Shown in pieces: positions 32,627-40,864 of a stretch of 64,000 nucleotides of DNA. Location of the stretch: NCBI RefSeq assembly GCF_041320705.1, contig NZ_JBGGTQ010000012.1, positions 37,295-101,294 on the forward strand. The letters are read 5' to 3'. The notes under the pieces were generated by a model. It searched no databases, was not told the DNA's origin, and worked only from the letters and a program-made list of their open reading frames with translations. The number at the start of each line of letters is the position of its first letter. Positions within the stretch are counted from its first letter, which is position 1. The position numbers and the translations under genes are program-made. This stretch comes from Kineococcus mangrovi. GTDB taxonomy: Bacteria > Actinomycetota > Actinomycetes > Actinomycetales > Kineococcaceae.

Positions 32627-33541
32627 GTGCCCACCCCCGCCGTGCACATCGGACCGCAGGACGACCCGCAGCTGACCGAGGCGGTGGAGCGCGGCGGCGG
32701 CCGGGTCGTCCCGCTCGCCGACGCCGAGGCCGTGGTGGTGACCGGCGGTCACGGCGACCTGCCGGACCTGCACGACGGGATCCGCTGGGTGCAGCTGCCC
32801 TCGGCGGGTGTCGAGTCCTGGGTCGGGTCCGGCCTCCTGGACCGCGACCGGACGTGGACGTCGGCCACGGGGGCCTACTCGACGTCGGTGGCCGAGGGGG
32901 CCGTCGCGCTGCTGCTCGCGGGCGTCCGCGCCGTCGGCCGCGCCGCCCGCGCCACCACGTGGGACAACGAGGCCCTCGACGGGGAGCAGACGACGCTGCG
33001 CGGGGCGACCGTCGCGATCGTCGGCGCCGGCGGCATCGGCAAGGCCATGATCCCGGCGTTCCTCGGGCTCGGCGCCCGCGTCCTGGCCGTCACCCGCCGC
33101 GGGCTGCCCGTCGAGGGGGCGTACGAGACGTGGGCCGCCGACCGCGCCCGCGACGTGTTCGCCGTCGCCGACCACGTCGTCCTCGCCGCGCCCGCCACCG
33201 CCGACACGGCAGCGCTCGTGGGGGCCGACGAACTGCGCGCGCTCGGGTCGCGGGGCTGGCTGGTGAACATCGCCCGCGGGTCCCTCGTCGACACGGACGC
33301 CCTCGTCGCGGCCCTGCGCGACGGGATGATCGCGGGCGCCGCGCTCGACGTCACCGACCCCGAACCGCTGCCCGACGGGCACCCGCTGTGGAGCGAACCG
33401 CGCGCGATCGTCACCCCGCACTCGACGAACCCGTCGTCGTTGCGGGTGCCGCTGCTGGCCGAGCGGGTGGAAGAGAACGTCCGCCGCTTCGGCGCCGGTG
33501 ACGAACTCCTCGGCCTCGTCGACCTCGACGCGGGGTACTGA
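32627..33541 (+). CDS. D-2-hydroxyacid dehydrogenase
   Basis: A 304-residue NAD(P)-dependent dehydrogenase. The Rossmann motif is VAIVGAGGIGK. The catalytic residues are Arg in NIARGSLVD, Glu in DPEPLPDGH and His in VTPHSTNPS. It lacks some of the N-terminal length of phosphoglycerate dehydrogenase and has no ACT domain, so it is a general hydroxyacid/glyoxylate-reductase-like enzyme. The GTG at 32627 has AGGGAG 6 bases upstream. It lies 9 bases after the cyclase gene, so the two are probably co-transcribed, though no functional link is evident. Confidence 0.88.
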   Translation: MPTPAVHIGPQDDPQLTEAVERGGGRVVPLADAEAVVVTGGHGDLPDLHDGIRWVQLPSAGVESWVGSGLLDRDRTWTSATGAYSTSVAEGAVALLLAGVRAVGRAARATTWDNEALDGEQTTLRGATVAIVGAGGIGKAMIPAFLGLGARVLAVTRRGLPVEGAYETWAADRARDVFAVADHVVLAAPATADTAALVGADELRALGSRGWLVNIARGSLVDTDALVAALRDGMIAGAALDVTDPEPLPDGHPLWSEPRAIVTPHSTNPSSLRVPLLAERVEENVRRFGAGDELLGLVDLDAGY

Positions 33542-33619
33542 CCGCCCGCCTCTCCCTCGCCCCTGCCCCGGGCCCCGGTTCGGGGTGCGGCGGGGTGGGG
33601 GTCGGGCCACGGTGGGGCC

Positions 33620-34519
33620 GTGCAGACGTTCCTCCCGTACCCCGACTTCGCGCGGTCGGCGGCCGTCCTCGACGGGCCGCGGCTGGGCAAGCAACGGGTG
33701 GAGACGCTGCAGGTCCTGCGCGCCCTGGAGCTGCCCGACTACGGCTGGGTGAACCACCCCGCGGTGCGCATGTGGCGCGGGTGCACGCCCGCGCTCGTCG
33801 CGTACGGCCTGGCGTGCACGGACGCCTGGACGCGCGCGGGACGCGCGGACTCCACCGCCCGGCTCATCGCCGAGTTCGCCCCGCAGGTCGCGGGGCGCTC
33901 GCAGGCCGAGCTCGACGGCCTCCTGCCGCCGTGGCTGGGGGAGGAGGCGCTGCACCGCAGCCACCGGTCGGCGTTGCTGCGCAAGGACCCGGGGTTCTAC
34001 CGGCCGGTGTTCGGGGACGAGGACCCCGACGACCTGCCGTACGTCTGGCCGGACCCGCCGTCCCCGGAACCGCCGGTGCGCTCCCCGGGGCGCCTCGTCT
34101 GGGTGGTCCGTCCGGAGTCGCCGCAGGCGCTGGGGGAGTTCCTCACCGACGGAGTCGCCGGGCTCGGGACGGCGTCGGGCATCGACGTCGACGTGCGGGG
34201 CGCGGCCGAGGGGGCCACGCTGCGGCAGCTGCTCAAGGAGGTCGCGCCGGGCAGGCGCCCGGGCAAGGACCTGCGCGTCCTGGACAGCTTCGTCCACGAA
34301 CTCGCCCCCGGCGACGAGGTGGCCGTCCCCGTGGAGCGGGACGGGGCCCTGCTGCTCGGGGAGGTGGTGGGGGAGTACGGGTTCGCGTCCGGCAAGGGCG
34401 TGTCCGTGCGGCACCGCCGCGCGGTGCGCTGGGGCGGGCGCGCCGAACGGGCCGACGTCTGCCCACCCGCCCTGCTGCAGGACCCCCGCGACCTGTTCTG
34501 CGTCGACCTCGCCGTCTGA
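33620..34519 (+). CDS. Pyrimidine-dimer DNA glycosylase-like protein (MSMEG_6728 type) with a C-terminal extension
   Basis: A 299-residue protein. The N-terminal 135 residues begin MQTFLPYPDF and contain LDGPRLGKQRVETLQVLRAL and WVNHPAVRMW. This is the pattern of the small T4 endonuclease V-like (pyrimidine-dimer glycosylase) family found in actinobacteria. After a Pro-rich linker (about 150-165) come 130 further residues (LRVLDSFVHELAPGDEVAVPV, in parts) that I do not recognise. A UV-lesion repair role is inferred from the family only. The GTG is fixed by the conserved N-terminus, although only a GGTGGGG stretch precedes it. Confidence 0.72.
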   Translation: MQTFLPYPDFARSAAVLDGPRLGKQRVETLQVLRALELPDYGWVNHPAVRMWRGCTPALVAYGLACTDAWTRAGRADSTARLIAEFAPQVAGRSQAELDGLLPPWLGEEALHRSHRSALLRKDPGFYRPVFGDEDPDDLPYVWPDPPSPEPPVRSPGRLVWVVRPESPQALGEFLTDGVAGLGTASGIDVDVRGAAEGATLRQLLKEVAPGRRPGKDLRVLDSFVHELAPGDEVAVPVERDGALLLGEVVGEYGFASGKGVSVRHRRAVRWGGRAERADVCPPALLQDPRDLFCVDLAV

Positions 34520-34547
34520 GCCCCCACCGTCCGAGCCCCCACCGTCC
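34518..34547. repeat. 15-bp tandem duplication at a stop codon
   Basis: GAGCCCCCACCGTCC occurs twice in a row directly after the T of the stop codon (TGA 34517-34519), followed by a third partial copy (GACCCCC). Confidence 0.85.
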
Positions 34548-34568
34548 GACCCCCTGGAGGAGACCCCC

Positions 34569-35228
34569 GTGCCCGACACCGCCGTCCTCGACGTCGACGG
34601 GACCCTCGTCGACACCAACTACCAGCACGCCCTCGCGTGGTTCCGCGCGTTCCGGCGCTTCGACGTGACGCTGCCCGTGTGGCGGCTGCACCGGGCGATC
34701 GGGATGGGCGGGGACCAGCTGGTGCCCGCGGTGGCCGGGGACGGGTTCGAGGCCGCCCACGGGGACGCCGTCCGCGCGGCGTGGACGGAGGAGTTCGACC
34801 CGCTGCAGCCCGAGGTCCAGCCGTTCGAGGGGGCCCGGGACCTGATCGCCGAGCTGGACCGCCGCGGCTGGACGGTCGTGCTCGCCTCCTCCGGCAAGCA
34901 GCAGCACGTCGACGCCTACCTGGACCTCCTGGACGCCCGCGACCTCGTCGACGGGTGGACGACCTCGGACGACGCGGACGCGACGAAACCCGCCCCGGAC
35001 CTGCTGCAGGTGGCCCTCGAACGGGTCTCGGGGCGTTCCGGGGTGCTGCTGGGGGACTCGGTCTGGGACTGCGAGGCGGCGAAGAACGCCGGGATGGGCA
35101 GCCTCGCGGTGCGCACCGGGGGTTTCTCCGCCGAGGAGCTCGCCGACGCCGGTGCGAGCGCCGTCTTCGACTCCCTGCCCGAACTCATCGAGTCCCTGGA
35201 CCGCACGGGGTTCGCCCGCCCGTCCTGA
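34569..35228 (+). CDS. HAD-superfamily phosphatase (phosphoglycolate phosphatase/beta-phosphoglucomutase type)
   Basis: A 219-residue HAD phosphatase. Motif I is VLDVDGTLVDTNY with the nucleophile and acid Asp. Motif II is LASSGKQQHV, motif III has the Lys of ATKPAPDLL, and motif IV is LLGDSVWDCEAA. A helical cap lies between motifs I and II. It removes phosphate from a small phosphorylated metabolite; which one cannot be told. The GTG at 34569 has a strong GGAGGAG. It follows the glycosylase-like gene in the same direction after the 15-bp tandem duplication. Confidence 0.88.
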   Translation: MPDTAVLDVDGTLVDTNYQHALAWFRAFRRFDVTLPVWRLHRAIGMGGDQLVPAVAGDGFEAAHGDAVRAAWTEEFDPLQPEVQPFEGARDLIAELDRRGWTVVLASSGKQQHVDAYLDLLDARDLVDGWTTSDDADATKPAPDLLQVALERVSGRSGVLLGDSVWDCEAAKNAGMGSLAVRTGGFSAEELADAGASAVFDSLPELIESLDRTGFARPS

Positions 35229-35234
35229 GCGCCC

Positions 35235-36551
35235 TCAGGACCGGGTCGGGACCGGCACCGGGCGCAGCGCGCGGCGGGCGCGCGGCACCGCGGCCGGGGC
35301 GGGCGACGTCGGTGCGGTCGTCGGTGCGGTCGTCGGCGGGCTCGTGGGTGCGGCCGCGGGGGGTGCTGCGGGGGCAGGGGCCGCGGCGCGGGCGGCCCGG
35401 ACGGCCGCGGCGACGTCGAGCATCCCGGCGCCGTACCCGTCGGGCCAGGTCTGCTCCGTCGCCGTGCCGGTGAGCCAGCCCGAGACCGTCGCGACGTCGG
35501 CCGTCGGGGCGACGGCGCGCAGGAGGGCCGCCGCGGCGGCCACCTGGGGGGCCGAGAACGACGTGCCCGACGCGGCGACCACGGCGTAGGACCCGTCGGA
35601 CCTGCGGGGGGTGCCCACCGGGATCGCCTCCCCCGGTGCGCTGAGGTCGACGGAGGAGTTGTGCTGGGCCCAGGCGGCGGCCGCGCCGGACGTCGTGGAC
35701 GCCGACACCGAGACGACGCCCGGGTACGCCGCGGGGTACTGGACGGCGTTGCCCGTGGCACCGGAGTTGCCCGCGGAGGCGACGACGACGACACCCCGCT
35801 CGACCGCCCACTGGATCGTGGCGGCGGTCGTGCTGTTGTAGTCCGGTCCCCCCAGGGACAGGTTGACGACGTTCGCGCCCGCCTTCACCGCGGCCGTGAT
35901 CCCGGCGACGACGGCGTCGCTGGGGCAGCCGTCCTTGCGGCACACCTTGCCCGACAGGACGGTGACCTCCGGGGCGACCCCCGCGGCGCCCACCGCGTTG
36001 CCGTAGGCGCCGGCGACGACGGTCGCGACCTCGGTGCCGTGGTCGACGACGATCGCGTCGGACTCGCCGGTGAAGTTGCCGAGCGGTTGCACGCGCCCGA
36101 CCAGGTCCGGCTGCGTGGGGTCGACGCCGGAGTCGAGGACGGCGACCTTGACCCCGGCGCCCTTCGTGGTGGGCCACGCGGCGTAGGCGTCGACCGCGGT
36201 GAGGTGGTAGGCGTACCGCAGGTAGGGGTCGGTGGCGAGCAGCCGGCGCGCGGGCAGGGCCGCGGACCCCGTGGGTGTCATCCGGTACGTCGTGCGCACC
36301 TGGGCGTCGCTGAGGGCGGGGTCGGCGTCGAGCGCGCGCACCAGCCGGGCGGCGGAGGCCGTGCCGGTGGCCGTCCGGGTCTCCAGCCGCGGCTGCCCGT
36401 CGACCCAGCGCAGGGCGTCGACGTGGACGGTCGCGCCGGTCGCGGGGGAGGTGGGGGTGGCGGCCTGCGCCGGCGCCGCCGCGAGGGTCGCGGCGAGCAG
36501 CGCGGCGCCCACCACGGCGGTCCGGGTGGTGGGGCGGGCGGGTGTGGGCAC
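35235..36551 (-). CDS. Secreted subtilisin-family serine protease (S8)
   Basis: A 438-residue secreted subtilase. The signal peptide ends near APAQAA. Catalytic residues are Asp in VAVLDSGVD, His in VDHGTEVATVV and Ser in ASGTSFSAPQVA, with the oxyanion Asn in ASAGNSGA. A Pro/Ala/Thr-rich tail of about 50 residues may anchor in or span the cell wall. The short region between the signal and Asp probably serves as a propeptide. The GTG at 36551 has GGGAG upstream; a start at 36587 is also open. Behind a sigma-28-like promoter, so it may be made together with flagella. Convergent with the HAD phosphatase gene. Confidence 0.92.
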   Translation of the reverse strand: MPTPARPTTRTAVVGAALLAATLAAAPAQAATPTSPATGATVHVDALRWVDGQPRLETRTATGTASAARLVRALDADPALSDAQVRTTYRMTPTGSAALPARRLLATDPYLRYAYHLTAVDAYAAWPTTKGAGVKVAVLDSGVDPTQPDLVGRVQPLGNFTGESDAIVVDHGTEVATVVAGAYGNAVGAAGVAPEVTVLSGKVCRKDGCPSDAVVAGITAAVKAGANVVNLSLGGPDYNSTTAATIQWAVERGVVVVASAGNSGATGNAVQYPAAYPGVVSVSASTTSGAAAAWAQHNSSVDLSAPGEAIPVGTPRRSDGSYAVVAASGTSFSAPQVAAAAALLRAVAPTADVATVSGWLTGTATEQTWPDGYGAGMLDVAAAVRAARAAAPAPAAPPAAAPTSPPTTAPTTAPTSPAPAAVPRARRALRPVPVPTRS

Positions 36552-36583
36552 GGCTGCTCCCTGCGGTCGGACGGGACGACGGT

Positions 36584-36612
36584 GCATCGGCCCCCCAGGC
36601 GGCGTACTTGAC
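36584..36612 (-). promoter_or_regulatory. Sigma-28 (FliA)-like promoter of the subtilase gene
   Basis: Minus strand: GTCAAG (36612-36607), 15 bases, GCCGATGC (36591-36584). The GTG start and its GGGAG are 32 bases further on, so this message has a normal short leader. Confidence 0.55.
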
Positions 36613-36619
36613 GGACCAC

Positions 36620-36648
36620 TTGTGCGGTTCGTCAGGTCAGGCTAGTTT
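36620..36648 (+). promoter_or_regulatory. Housekeeping-type promoter before the second sugar-transporter operon
   Basis: TTGTGC (36620-36625), 17 bases, TAGTTT (36643-36648). The predicted transcription start falls inside the tandem operators that begin at 36650, so a bound repressor would block it. Confidence 0.5.
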
Positions 36649-36649
36649 T

Positions 36650-36676
36650 TCGATGCGCATCGACGATGCGCATCGA
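36650..36676. promoter_or_regulatory. Tandem LacI-type operators, two copies of CGATGCGCATCG
   Basis: Two perfect 12-bp palindromes, CGATGCGCATCG, at 36651-36662 and 36664-36675, repeat every 13 bases. The first extends to the 14-bp palindrome TCGATGCGCATCGA. The same sequence occurs at the start of the LacI gene at 42051. Confidence 0.75.
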
Positions 36677-36913
36677 CGACCGGTCGGCCCGCGCGAAGGG
36701 CGGATGCGGTGGTCCGGAGCTCTCAGAGGGGAGGGTCGGGTGTCCCACCCGCACCGGCGGACGTCCGCCGACGTCGCGACCCGCGGCCTCCTCCCCGCCG
36801 GCCCGGCCGGACCCGGCCGGGTGACGCCCGTCGGGTCCCGGTACCCCCGGCCGCCGGCGAGCCGAACGCACTGACCCCCCGTGGTGCCCTGCACGGCGCA
36901 CCACACCCGTCGT

Positions 36914-36925
36914 CGATACGCATCG
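36914..36925. promoter_or_regulatory. Third operator copy, CGATACGCATCG
   Basis: One base different from the perfect operator, 45 bases before the ATG of the binding-protein gene. It could allow DNA looping with the tandem copy 250 bases upstream. Confidence 0.6.
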
Positions 36926-36969
36926 ACGACCGATCCCCACGATGCCGTGGGAAGAGGAGAGGACACCAG

Positions 36970-38229
36970 ATGGCACGACAGACGGCTCGACGCTCGGTCC
37001 GGCAGGCGGGACGGCGGGGCAGCACCCGCGCCGGGCTCGCCGCCCTGCTGGTGCTGCCGCTGGCCCTGGGGGCCTGCGGTGGCGGTGGTGGTGGCACCGC
37101 GGGCGGCAGCCCGGACACCCTGCGGGTGCTCGACTACTACAACTCCGACCCCAACAAGACGATCTGGGGCGACGCCATCGAGGCGTGCGGGCAGAGCGTG
37201 GGCATGGAGATCTCCCGCGAGTCCGTCCCGGGGGACACCCTCATCCAGAAGGTGCTGCAGCAGAGCTCCTCCAGGACGCTGCCCGACGTCCTCATGCTCG
37301 ACAACCCCGACGTCCAGCAGATCGCCGCCTCCGGCGCCCTGGCCCCCCTGGGCGACCTCGGCGTCGACTCCTCCGGTGTCGCCGACGGCGTGCTCCAGGC
37401 CTCCACGTACGAGGGCGAGCTCTACGCCCTGCAGCCGGTGACGAACACGATCGCGCTGTTCTACAACCGGCAAGTCCTCGACGCCGCCGGGATCGCGCCC
37501 CCCACGACGTGGGACGAGCTGAAGACCGCCTCCGCCCAGCTCACGCAGGGCGACCAGTACGGGTTCGCGATGTCGAACATCAACACCTACGAGGGCACCT
37601 GGCAGTTCCTGCCGTTCATGTGGTCCAACGGTGGCGACGAGAAGGACATCGCCACCCCGCAGACGGCCGAGGCGCTGCAGCTCGTCAAGGACCTCATGAC
37701 CTCCGGGTCGCTGTCGCAGTCGTCGGTCAACTGGTCGCAGGCCGACGTCGCCGACCAGTTCTCGGCGGGCAAGGCCGCCATGATGATCAACGGCCCGTGG
37801 AACTTCGGCGTCCTCGACGCGGTGGACGGTCTGGACTACGGCATCGTGCCCCTCCCCGTCCCGCAGGCCGGCGAGACGGCCGTCTCGCCCTTCGGCGGCG
37901 AGGCGTGGACCGTGCCGCAGACCGGCGACCAGGAGAAGCAGCAGAAGGCCGCCGAGCTCGTGCAGTGCCTCAACAGCGACGAGAACGAGGTGGAGATCTC
38001 CCTCGGGACCGGGACGGTGCCGACGAAGCCGGAGCTGTCCGACCAGGTCACCTCGCAGAACCCCAAGCTCGAGGCGTTCGCCGCCCAGGTCCCGGACCTG
38101 CGGGCCCGCACCGGTGAGCTCGGGCCGGACTGGCCCCAGGCCGCCACGAAGATCTACACCGCCGTCCAGAACGCCCTCGTCGGTGGGATGACGCCGGAGG
38201 ACGCGCTGAAGCAGGCGCAGGATGGCTGA
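36970..38229 (+). CDS. Extracellular sugar-binding lipoprotein, second sugar cluster
   Basis: A 419-residue CUT1 binding protein. A positively charged N-terminus and hydrophobic stretch end in the lipobox LGAC, followed by a Gly-rich linker. The mature domain has typical segments such as ALQPVTNTIALFYNRQVLDA and GKAAMMINGPWNFG. The ATG at 36970 has GGAGAGGA upstream. It overlaps the next gene by 8 bases and is the first gene of a five-gene run (binding protein, two permeases, ThuA-like, Gfo/Idh). Three operator copies lie upstream. The ligand is unknown. Confidence 0.92.
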   Translation: MARQTARRSVRQAGRRGSTRAGLAALLVLPLALGACGGGGGGTAGGSPDTLRVLDYYNSDPNKTIWGDAIEACGQSVGMEISRESVPGDTLIQKVLQQSSSRTLPDVLMLDNPDVQQIAASGALAPLGDLGVDSSGVADGVLQASTYEGELYALQPVTNTIALFYNRQVLDAAGIAPPTTWDELKTASAQLTQGDQYGFAMSNINTYEGTWQFLPFMWSNGGDEKDIATPQTAEALQLVKDLMTSGSLSQSSVNWSQADVADQFSAGKAAMMINGPWNFGVLDAVDGLDYGIVPLPVPQAGETAVSPFGGEAWTVPQTGDQEKQQKAAELVQCLNSDENEVEISLGTGTVPTKPELSDQVTSQNPKLEAFAAQVPDLRARTGELGPDWPQAATKIYTAVQNALVGGMTPEDALKQAQDG

Positions 38230-39181
38230 CCCCGCCGTCGGCGTCCGTTCCCGCACCGCCCCGCCGGCCGGGGCGCCGGCGGGGCGCCGGGGGTCGCAGA
38301 AGACGCAGGCCCGGGTCGTCCAGGTCGCGTTCCTCGTCCCCGCCGTCGTCTACCTCGTGCTGTTCTTCGGCTACCCCGTGGTCAAGAACGTCCTCATGGG
38401 GTTCCAGGCGTACACGACCCGGACGTTCTACACCGGTGAGGCCCCCTGGGTCGGGCTGGCGAACTACTCCGCCGTCGTCGGCAACGCCATCTTCGACCGG
38501 ACGCTGTGGAACACGCTGTTCTTCACGGTCGGCTCGATCGTCGGGCAGTTCGCCATCGGCCTGGCCATCGCGGTGTTCTTCCACAAGAAGTTCGCGCTGT
38601 CCGGCGTGCTGCGCTCCCTCATCCTGCTGCCCTGGCTCATCCCGATGATCGCCGGGACCGCGGTCTGGCGCTGGATCCTCGACACCGACAACGGGGCGCT
38701 GAACCGCCTGCTGTCGGCCGTGCCCGGACTGGACCTGCACCCGAACTGGCTGACGTCCCCGGAACTGGCGCTCCTCGCCGTCATCGGGGTCAACATCTGG
38801 CTGGGGATCCCGTTCAACATGACGATCCTCTACGGCGGGCTGCAGGAGATCCCGGAGGACCTCTACGAGGCCGGTGCCCTGGACGGCGCGACCGGGTGGC
38901 GCGCGTTCCGCCACATCACCTGGCCGATGCTGCGGCCGGTGGTGACGGTGGTGCTCGTGCTCGGCGTCGTCTACACGCTCAAGGTGATCGACGTGATCCT
39001 CGGTCTGACCAACGGTGGACCGGCGAACTCGACCCAGACCATCTCGACGTTCTCCTACGACATGTCGTTCCGGCAGTTCGACTTCGGTCAGGGCGCCGCG
39101 CTCGGCAACATCCTCATCCTCATCTCCCTCGTGTTCGCCGTGGTCTACCTGCGGATCAACCGGAAGGCGGTCGACGAATGA
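38222..39181 (+). CDS. ABC sugar transporter permease (MalF-like), second cluster
   Basis: A 319-residue permease with six or so membrane segments. The EAA loop is YEAGALDGATGWRAFRHI, and GLTNGGPANSTQTIS is typical of the first CUT1 permease. The ATG at 38222 lies inside the end of the binding-protein gene, and the stop overlaps the start of the next permease (ATGA), so translation is coupled. As in the first cluster, no ATPase gene is nearby, which fits use of a shared MsiK-like subunit. Confidence 0.92.
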   Translation: MADPAVGVRSRTAPPAGAPAGRRGSQKTQARVVQVAFLVPAVVYLVLFFGYPVVKNVLMGFQAYTTRTFYTGEAPWVGLANYSAVVGNAIFDRTLWNTLFFTVGSIVGQFAIGLAIAVFFHKKFALSGVLRSLILLPWLIPMIAGTAVWRWILDTDNGALNRLLSAVPGLDLHPNWLTSPELALLAVIGVNIWLGIPFNMTILYGGLQEIPEDLYEAGALDGATGWRAFRHITWPMLRPVVTVVLVLGVVYTLKVIDVILGLTNGGPANSTQTISTFSYDMSFRQFDFGQGAALGNILILISLVFAVVYLRINRKAVDE

Positions 39182-40044
39182 GCGCGGTCGTCACCCACCG
39201 GACCGAACCCGGCGCCCCGGTCCGGCCCTCGGGCCGGGCCCCCCGCCGGCCCGTCCACACGGTCGTCGGCATCCTCATCCTGGCGGTCATGCTGTTCCCG
39301 CTGTACTGGATGGTGAACGTCTCCCTGCAGCCGGCCGGGAACGCCGTCGCCACGCCCTGGTTCCCGGCGGACATCACCCTGCGCGGGTACTCCACGGCCA
39401 TCAGCGAGCAGGGCGGCAACCTCGTCACCTCGCTGGTCATCAGCCTGGGCGCGGTCGTCTTCAGCCTGGTCATCGCCACCCCCGCGGCCTACGCGATGGC
39501 CCACTTCAAGCTCGGCCGGTGGGCGACGATCGTGCTGTTCGGCATCCTCGTCACCCAGATGGTGCCGGGCATCGTCGTGGCCAACGCCCTGTACTCGGCC
39601 TACAGCGACCTGGGGCTGCTCAACACGGTGCCGGGGCTGATCCTGGCCGACTCCGCGGCGGGCATCCCGTTCTCCATCATCCTCATGCGGGCGTTCATGG
39701 GGTCCATCCCCACCTCGATCGTCGAGGCCGCCTACGTGGACGGGGCCGGGCACGTGCGCGCGTTCTTCTCGATCGTGCTGCCCATGAGCCGCAACGCGCT
39801 CATCACGGCGGGGTTGTTCACGTTCCTCTTCGCCTGGGGCGACTTCCTCTTCGCCCTGACCCTGACCACCACCGCGGACCTGCGGCCCATCACCCTAGGC
39901 CTGTACACCTACGTCGGCAGCTTCGTCGCGGACTGGTCGCCCATCATGGCGACGGCCGTCCTGTCGTCGCTGCCCGCCATCGCCCTGCTCGTCCTGGCCC
40001 AGCGGTACGTCGCCGCCGGTGTCACGGGCGGCGCCGTCAAGTAG
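39178..40044 (+). CDS. ABC sugar transporter permease (MalG-like), second cluster
   Basis: A 288-residue permease with six or so membrane segments and the EAA-type loop [19 protein letters not shown]. It starts at ATG 39178, overlapping the preceding stop. The C-terminal hydrophobic region ends with [16 protein letters not shown], as is usual for second CUT1 permeases. Followed after 34 bases by the ThuA-like gene in the same operon. Confidence 0.92.
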   Translation: MSAVVTHRTEPGAPVRPSGRAPRRPVHTVVGILILAVMLFPLYWMVNVSLQPAGNAVATPWFPADITLRGYSTAISEQGGNLVTSLVISLGAVVFSLVIATPAAYAMAHFKLGRWATIVLFGILVTQMVPGIVVANALYSAYSDLGLLNTVPGLILADSAAGIPFSIILMRAFMGSIPTSIVEAAYVDGAGHVRAFFSIVLPMSRNALITAGLFTFLFAWGDFLFALTLTTTADLRPITLGLYTYVGSFVADWSPIMATAVLSSLPAIALLVLAQRYVAAGVTGGAVK

Positions 40045-40078
40045 TCCCGAGACAGTCCCGAGACCTGGAGCACACTTC

Positions 40079-40864
40079 ATGATCAACGTCACCGTGTGGG
40101 GCGAGAACCGCCACGAGCAACTGGAACCGGAGGTCGCGAAGCGCTACCCGAACGGCATGCACGGGGCGATCGCCGAGGGCATCGAGGCCAACCTCGGCGA
40201 GGCCGTCACGGTCCGCACCGCCACCCTCGACGACCCCGAGCACGGCTTGAGCGAGGAGGTCCTGCGGGGCACCGACGTCCTCACCTGGTGGGGTCACGCG
40301 GCCCACGCCGAGGTCTCCGACGAGGTCGTCGAGCGCGTGCAGCGGCACGTCCTGGCCGGGATGGGGCTCATCGTCCTGCACTCCGGGCACTGGTCGAAGG
40401 TGTTCACCCGCCTCATGGGGACCTCCTGCACGCTGCGCTGGCGCTCGGAGCACGACCGCGAACTGCTGTGGACGGTCGACCCGACCCACCCGATCGCCCA
40501 GGGCGTCCCGCACCCGATGGTGATCGAGGAGGACGAGATGTACGGGGAGTTCTTCGACATCCCCACCCCCGACGAGCTCGTCTTCCTCTCCAGCTTCTCC
40601 GGCGGGGAGGTGTTCCGCTCCGGCTGCACCTTCAAGCGCGGGTTCGGGAAGATCTTCTACTTCCGCCCCGGCGACCAGGACTTCCCGACGTACTTCCACC
40701 CCGGCGTCCGCAAGGTCCTCTCCAACGCGGTCGAGTGGGCCGTCACCGTCCGCCCCGAGCGGACCGGCCCCGTCCTGCTGCGCTACGACACCGAGGACTT
40801 CTACAACGGTCACGGGTACGAGGGGGCGCTGGACCCCGACAAGCAGCAGGAGGCGCAGCAGTGA
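40079..40864 (+). CDS. ThuA-domain protein (sugar utilisation)
   Basis: A 261-residue protein of the ThuA family, which has a glutamine-amidotransferase-like fold without the usual catalytic Cys. Characteristic segments are [44 protein letters not shown] and [14 protein letters not shown]. ThuA proteins act in trehalose and related disaccharide breakdown through 3-keto sugars in rhizobia. The ATG at 40079 has GGAG upstream. It sits between the transporter and a Gfo/Idh gene, the standard partner, and its stop overlaps that gene (GTGA). The exact reaction is not known for this protein. Confidence 0.88.
   Translation: MINVTVWGENRHEQLEPEVAKRYPNGMHGAIAEGIEANLGEAVTVRTATLDDPEHGLSEEVLRGTDVLTWWGHAAHAEVSDEVVERVQRHVLAGMGLIVLHSGHWSKVFTRLMGTSCTLRWRSEHDRELLWTVDPTHPIAQGVPHPMVIEEDEMYGEFFDIPTPDELVFLSSFSGGEVFRSGCTFKRGFGKIFYFRPGDQDFPTYFHPGVRKVLSNAVEWAVTVRPERTGPVLLRYDTEDFYNGHGYEGALDPDKQQEAQQ

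Larger units (their letters stand above)
36552..36969. other. 418-base control region between the protease and sugar-transporter genes
   Basis: It contains a minus-strand sigma-28-like promoter (36612-36584), a plus-strand promoter (36620-36648), tandem operators (36650-36676) and a third operator copy (36914-36925). If the plus-strand promoter is used, the transporter mRNA carries a leader of about 310 bases. Between 36680 and 36910 the DNA is GC-rich. It has one open frame (36653-36874) that starts in the operator, but its Arg/Pro-rich product does not look real. Confidence 0.6.

Noticed and set aside
36653..36874. A 73-codon frame starting MRIDD in the operator before the second transporter operon
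   Set aside because: It shares its first residues with the LacI gene only because both start in the same operator sequence. The rest is Arg/Pro-rich, without a helix-turn-helix or any coding look.
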